Below are positions 31,324 through 34,084 of a DNA stretch of 34,084 bases, one piece after another. Each line of letters begins with the position of its first letter. Positions within the stretch are counted from its first letter, which is position 1. Made by a program: the position numbers and the translations under genes. Origin of the DNA: Micavibrio aeruginosavorus (GTDB taxonomy: Bacteria; Pseudomonadota; Alphaproteobacteria; Micavibrionales; Micavibrionaceae); assembly GCA_003241285.1 (NCBI GenBank), contig QFOT01000005.1, positions 1 to 34,084 of the forward strand. Reading direction: 5' to 3'. The notes below the pieces were generated by a model. It worked only from the letters and a program-made list of their open reading frames with translations, was not told where the DNA came from and searched no databases.

Positions 31324-31730
31324 TGGTAACTCAATTCAATTTCGAACTCGTATCTCCTGAAGAAAAGCTGATTTCAGAATCCGCTTTTCAGGTGACGATC
31401 CCGGGACAGGAAGGCGATGTTGGCGTTCGTGCTGGTCACATGTCGCTGGTTATTTCCATGCGTCCGGGTGTAGTTACTATTCAGCGCGAAGAAAACTCGG
31501 TAGCCGAGAAAATATTTATCGCTGGCGGTTTTGCTGATATCGGTCAGGATCATGTTACCGTTCTGGCTGAAGAAGCTATCCCGGTTGCGAATTTAAGCCG
31601 TGAAAAGCTGGAAGCCGAATTGCGGGATCTCGAAGACGATATCAAGATGGCGGATAACGATGCTGATATCGCCAGAATCCAGAACAAAAAGGCACTTGTC
31701 GGCGTTATGCTTCTGTCTCTTGCCGCTTAG
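31323..31730 (+). CDS. atpC: ATP synthase F1 epsilon subunit
   Basis: This 135-residue protein is the rotor-associated epsilon subunit, which can inhibit ATP hydrolysis. The N-terminal beta sandwich carries FELVSPEEKLISE and IPGQEGDVGVRAGH; the C-terminal helical hairpin (AELRDLEDDIKMADND) is intact and so regulatory function is possible. It is the last gene in the operon and is followed by a strong terminator. Confidence 0.96.
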   Translation: MVTQFNFELVSPEEKLISESAFQVTIPGQEGDVGVRAGHMSLVISMRPGVVTIQREENSVAEKIFIAGGFADIGQDHVTVLAEEAIPVANLSREKLEAELRDLEDDIKMADNDADIARIQNKKALVGVMLLSLAA

Positions 31731-31755
31731 TTTTTAAACTCGGAATAAAAATGAA

Positions 31756-31784
31756 TTCCCCGCGAAAGCGGGGATCTTTTTTTG
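31756..31784 (+). terminator. Rho-independent terminator of the atp operon
   Basis: CCCCGC (31758-31763) and GCGGGG (31768-31773) enclose a GAAA loop, followed by a run of seven T residues. A second, imperfect copy of the stem (TTCCCGC-TTTC-GCAGGAA, 31792-31808) follows just before the convergent pabC stop. Confidence 0.9.
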
Positions 31785-31813
31785 TGCTGGATTCCCGCTT
31801 TCGCAGGAAAGAA

Positions 31814-32566
31814 CTAAATTGGTAAAATAATCTTTCTTAGTCCAATTACTGAATTCGACTTATATATTTCCTGCGCCGCCTGAAGCCGCTCGGGAGTTAT
31901 ATGCTCCTCGCGGGCGCGATGCTCGGCGATCAGTTTCATGCGCGTAATGCCGGGCAGGGCGCCATCCGAAACAGGTGGCGTAATCCATATGCCGTTTTCC
32001 ACGATAAATATATTGGCTGTGGTCGCACAAGCCGCATGGCCTTCTGTATTAAGCAATATCGCATCCTCCGCGCCATAATCCTGCGCTTCCAAAAGCGACA
32101 GCATGTTGTCGCCGTAATTGGTGGATTTAATGCGCGACAAAGGCGAGTGTTCGTTACGCCGAGTCGTTGTGGCGATAATCGCACGTGCAGGCGTGTCGTC
32201 GATTTGCGGCGCAGGTGTGGCGCGCATAACCAATGTCGGATGAGCATCCTTCGGCGGCGTCAATCCGCGAAGTCCAATGCCGCGCGTGATTTGCGTGCGC
32301 ACGACCCAGCGCCCGGTTGAAATGGAATTACGGGCCAGCAGCATGGTCGAAATCGTATTTAAATCCAGAATGGTTTTATCGAACGGAATGCCGAGAATAA
32401 TGGCATCGTTCAAGAGGCGTTCGAAATGCAGATCGGCATCCAGCAAAACGCCTTCGGTCGTCACTTGGGTATCGAATACGCCATCGCCCAGCGTGAAGCC
32501 TCGGTCGTTCATCGACACGGAAACTTTTTCTTCTTCGATAAATTGATCGTGGAAAAAACAGAACAT
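31814..32566 (-). CDS. pabC: Class IV aminotransferase, probable aminodeoxychorismate lyase
   Basis: This is a PLP enzyme of fold type IV, 250 residues from ATG 32566 (AGAGGA upstream). The catalytic Lys lies in the SRIKSTNYGDNMLSLLEAQ segment (KSTNY, about residue 146), followed by DAILLNTEGHAACATTANIF that binds the PLP phosphate. Class IV members include branched-chain and D-amino acid aminotransferases; the position in one minus-strand run behind pabB and pabA argues for PabC, which releases pyruvate to give 4-aminobenzoate for folate. Within the 80-base spacer to pabA lies a palindromic repeat. Confidence 0.85.
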   Translation of the reverse strand: MFCFFHDQFIEEEKVSVSMNDRGFTLGDGVFDTQVTTEGVLLDADLHFERLLNDAIILGIPFDKTILDLNTISTMLLARNSISTGRWVVRTQITRGIGLRGLTPPKDAHPTLVMRATPAPQIDDTPARAIIATTTRRNEHSPLSRIKSTNYGDNMLSLLEAQDYGAEDAILLNTEGHAACATTANIFIVENGIWITPPVSDGALPGITRMKLIAEHRAREEHITPERLQAAQEIYKSNSVIGLRKIILPI

Positions 32567-32574
32567 AGTCAAAG

Positions 32575-32675
32575 TCCTCTCCCCTCGGGAGAGGATTTAG
32601 GTGAGGGGCGATAATCGAATTTATTTATGATGTTCAACATTGTCCCTCACCCAACCCTCTCCCGAGGGGAAAGGG
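32575..32675. repeat. REP-like palindrome between pabA and pabC
   Basis: The left arm CTCTCCCCTCGGGAGAGG with GGTGAGGGG pairs with the right arm CCCTCACCC and CCCTCTCCCGAGGGG, around a 35-base AT-rich centre. This core (CCCTCACCC..CCCTCTCCC) is a widespread type of intergenic repeat. Its right arm extends into the pabA coding end. Confidence 0.85.
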
Positions 32676-33249
32676 CATTAAAATCAAAAGCCAAACTCAA
32701 AAAATTCTCGATCAAGGTGCCGCCATGTTCGGTCAATATGGATTCGGGGTGAAACTGAACGCCGTAGACCGGGTATTCTTCATGTTCGATAGCCATGACG
32801 ACACCGTCATCGCTTTGAGCTGTGGCCCTCAGTGGCCCGAAATCATCCATCTCTACCATCAAGGAATGGTAGCGCCCGGCAGAGAAAGGGGAAGGGATGG
32901 ATAAAAATAATTTTGAATTCTGGTGGTGGACAGTGCTGGCCATGCCGTGCATTGGTTTATGGGAGCGTACAACGAAGCTGCCATAAGCCTCGGCGATGCA
33001 TTGATGACCGAGGCAAACACCCAGTATCGGTGTCTTGGGGCCAAGCCGCCTGACAAGATCGACGCAAATACCGGCTTGGGAAGGGTCGCAAGGGCCGGGG
33101 GAAATAATGATCGCTTCTGGTTTGAGAAAAGCAACTTCATCGACGGAAATTTTGTCGTTCCGTACGATGCGAATATCGTGGCCGAGATTTTCGACGTAGC
33201 GGCCCAGGTTGTGAACGAAGGAATCGTAATTATCGATAAGAAGGATCAT
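32647..33249 (-). CDS. pabA: Glutamine amidotransferase subunit of aminodeoxychorismate synthase
   Basis: This is the glutaminase that supplies ammonia to PabB. The triad is visible: Cys in GVCLGHQC (about residue 80), His and Glu in GVQFHPES. The 200-residue product is about 10 longer than typical, and the last eight or so residues (LSPRERVG) are encoded by the arm of the REP-like repeat, so the C-terminal tail was probably acquired when the repeat inserted. Sequence alone cannot fully separate PabA from TrpG; the partner at 33249 decides. The start overlaps the pabB stop by one base (TAATG). Confidence 0.88.
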   Translation of the reverse strand: MILLIDNYDSFVHNLGRYVENLGHDIRIVRNDKISVDEVAFLKPEAIIISPGPCDPSQAGICVDLVRRLGPKTPILGVCLGHQCIAEAYGSFVVRSHKPMHGMASTVHHQNSKLFLSIPSPFSAGRYHSLMVEMDDFGPLRATAQSDDGVVMAIEHEEYPVYGVQFHPESILTEHGGTLIENFLSLAFDFNALSPRERVG

Positions 33250-34084
33250 TAACCTTGCTGCGCTATTTTCGATGGGGTTTCGACTGAATTCTCGAAACTT
33301 TCGAAGATTTTACGCGCTTTGACAAGTGTTTCCTGATACTCGGCCTCAAGATCGGATGCAGCAACGATTCCCCCGCCAACGCTTAAGGATACCTGGTTGT
33401 CTTTATAAATCAGGGTGCGAATGGCGATATTGGTATCCATCGTGCCGTCAAAACCGATATAGCCGATAGCGCCGCAATAGGCCCCGCGGCAGGTTGGCTC
33501 TAATTCCTCGATGATTTCCATGGCGCGGATTTTCGGCGCGCCGGTGATTGAGCCTCCGGGGAAACAGGCGGACAAGGCATCGAGCGATGTTTTATCTTTT
33601 TTGAGTTTTCCGGTAACGGACGAAACCAGATGATGGAGACCGCTATAGCTTTCGATGGCGCAAAGTTCCGGAACTTGGATCGAATTCGCTTCGCATACTT
33701 TGGAAAGATCGTTGCGAAGTAAATCGACGATCATCGTATTCTCGGCGCGGTCTTTGGCACTGTTTAGCAAAACGGATGGATGTTCGCTGTCTGCTATCGT
33801 TCCTTTGATGGGGCGTGTTTCGATTGACGTACCGCTGACTTTCAAAAAACGTTCCGGCGAAGTCGAGGATAAAACAATATTATCTATGCGCATAAAGCTG
33901 GAGAAAGGCGCGGGGTTAACTTTGCGCAAATGTAAATAATGGGCATAAGGATTGAAATAATCCGGCAACTCGGCGGTAAATTTTTGTGCCAGATTGACCT
34001 GAAATACATCACCGGCATGGATATAGTTGATAACAGTTTGAATATCTTGCTTATATTCTTCGCGTGTTTTCTGGCGCGACCATT
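33249..34084 (-). CDS. pabB: Aminodeoxychorismate synthase component I, C-terminal part (runs off window end)
   Basis: The minus-strand frame is open from the window end to the stop at 33249, so the N-terminus is missing. The chorismate-binding core shows HAGDVFQVNLAQKF near the edge, TRPIKGTIA, DLLRNDLSKVC, GGSITGAPKIRAMEIIEELE, and the final GGGIVAASDLEAEYQETLVKA. The Lys in PIKGT is the hallmark of PabB-type enzymes, whereas anthranilate synthases have PIAGT, so I call it PabB. It converts chorismate plus ammonia to aminodeoxychorismate and is the first gene of the pabB-pabA-pabC run seen here. Confidence 0.9.
   Translation of the reverse strand, partial: WSRQKTREEYKQDIQTVINYIHAGDVFQVNLAQKFTAELPDYFNPYAHYLHLRKVNPAPFSSFMRIDNIVLSSTSPERFLKVSGTSIETRPIKGTIADSEHPSVLLNSAKDRAENTMIVDLLRNDLSKVCEANSIQVPELCAIESYSGLHHLVSSVTGKLKKDKTSLDALSACFPGGSITGAPKIRAMEIIEELEPTCRGAYCGAIGYIGFDGTMDTNIAIRTLIYKDNQVSLSVGGGIVAASDLEAEYQETLVKARKIFESFENSVETPSKIAQQG

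Noticed and set aside
1..34084. CRISPR arrays, IS transposases, phage genes, rRNA or tRNA genes
   Set aside because: I saw no regularly spaced direct repeats, transposase motifs, phage structural genes or cloverleaf with CCA in reading both strands; short tRNAs could still be missed by eye.

Overview
The window reads as the chromosome of an alphaproteobacterium. The 2-oxoglutarate dehydrogenase genes lie near an F1-ATPase operon atpHAGDC that has no Fo genes attached. priA and an FSA-type transaldolase sit just before atpH, and a DUF484-xerC pair lies close by. Base composition looks moderate, with no plasmid or phage backbone. I cannot name the genus; a Rhodospirillales- or Micavibrio-like lineage is a guess.

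Layout. 1-954 is the start of an unknown minus-strand gene cut by the window edge. 1140-3628 is sucD followed by three tightly packed paralogous helical proteins. 3625-4536 is a fatty acid desaturase on the minus strand. 4690-7050 is accessory: a 36-residue membrane protein behind a long foldable leader, a MazF/PemK-like toxin with a winged-helix partner flanked by two look-alike structured RNA elements, and an HTH antitoxin whose toxin gene has collapsed to a remnant. 7188-13691 holds sucA and sucB, separated by two paralogous Cys/His-knuckle proteins of unknown function. 14005-17428 has a small secreted protein and a minus-strand operon (CYTH-like protein, PfkB kinase, deaminase). 17625-19031 is lpd.

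19041-19531 is a GIY-YIG nuclease gene bracketed by two copies of a palindromic repeat. It is followed by a pilin-like protein, xerC/DUF484 and fsa (both minus strand), then priA and two TraX-like membrane proteins. 26704-31730 is the F1-ATPase operon with an extra 49-codon gene between atpG and atpD. 31814-34084 is a minus-strand pabB-pabA-pabC folate operon whose pabB runs off the end.

How it fits together. SucD, SucA, SucB and Lpd form the 2-oxoglutarate to succinate segment of the TCA cycle, but unrelated genes separate them and sucC is not beside sucD. The ATPase and pab genes are ordinary housekeeping operons.

The most unusual material is (a) the nuclease/repeat unit at 19041-19531 and its relatives, (b) the riboswitch-like leader at 4943-5127, (c) the toxin-antitoxin-like cassette with flanking RNA elements at 5171-6336, (d) the decayed toxin with intact antitoxin and operator at 6429-7050, (e) the hidden ORF inside the atp operon, and (f) the paralogous families inserted next to suc genes. 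All base-pairing and family calls were made by eye; no search or folding program was run.
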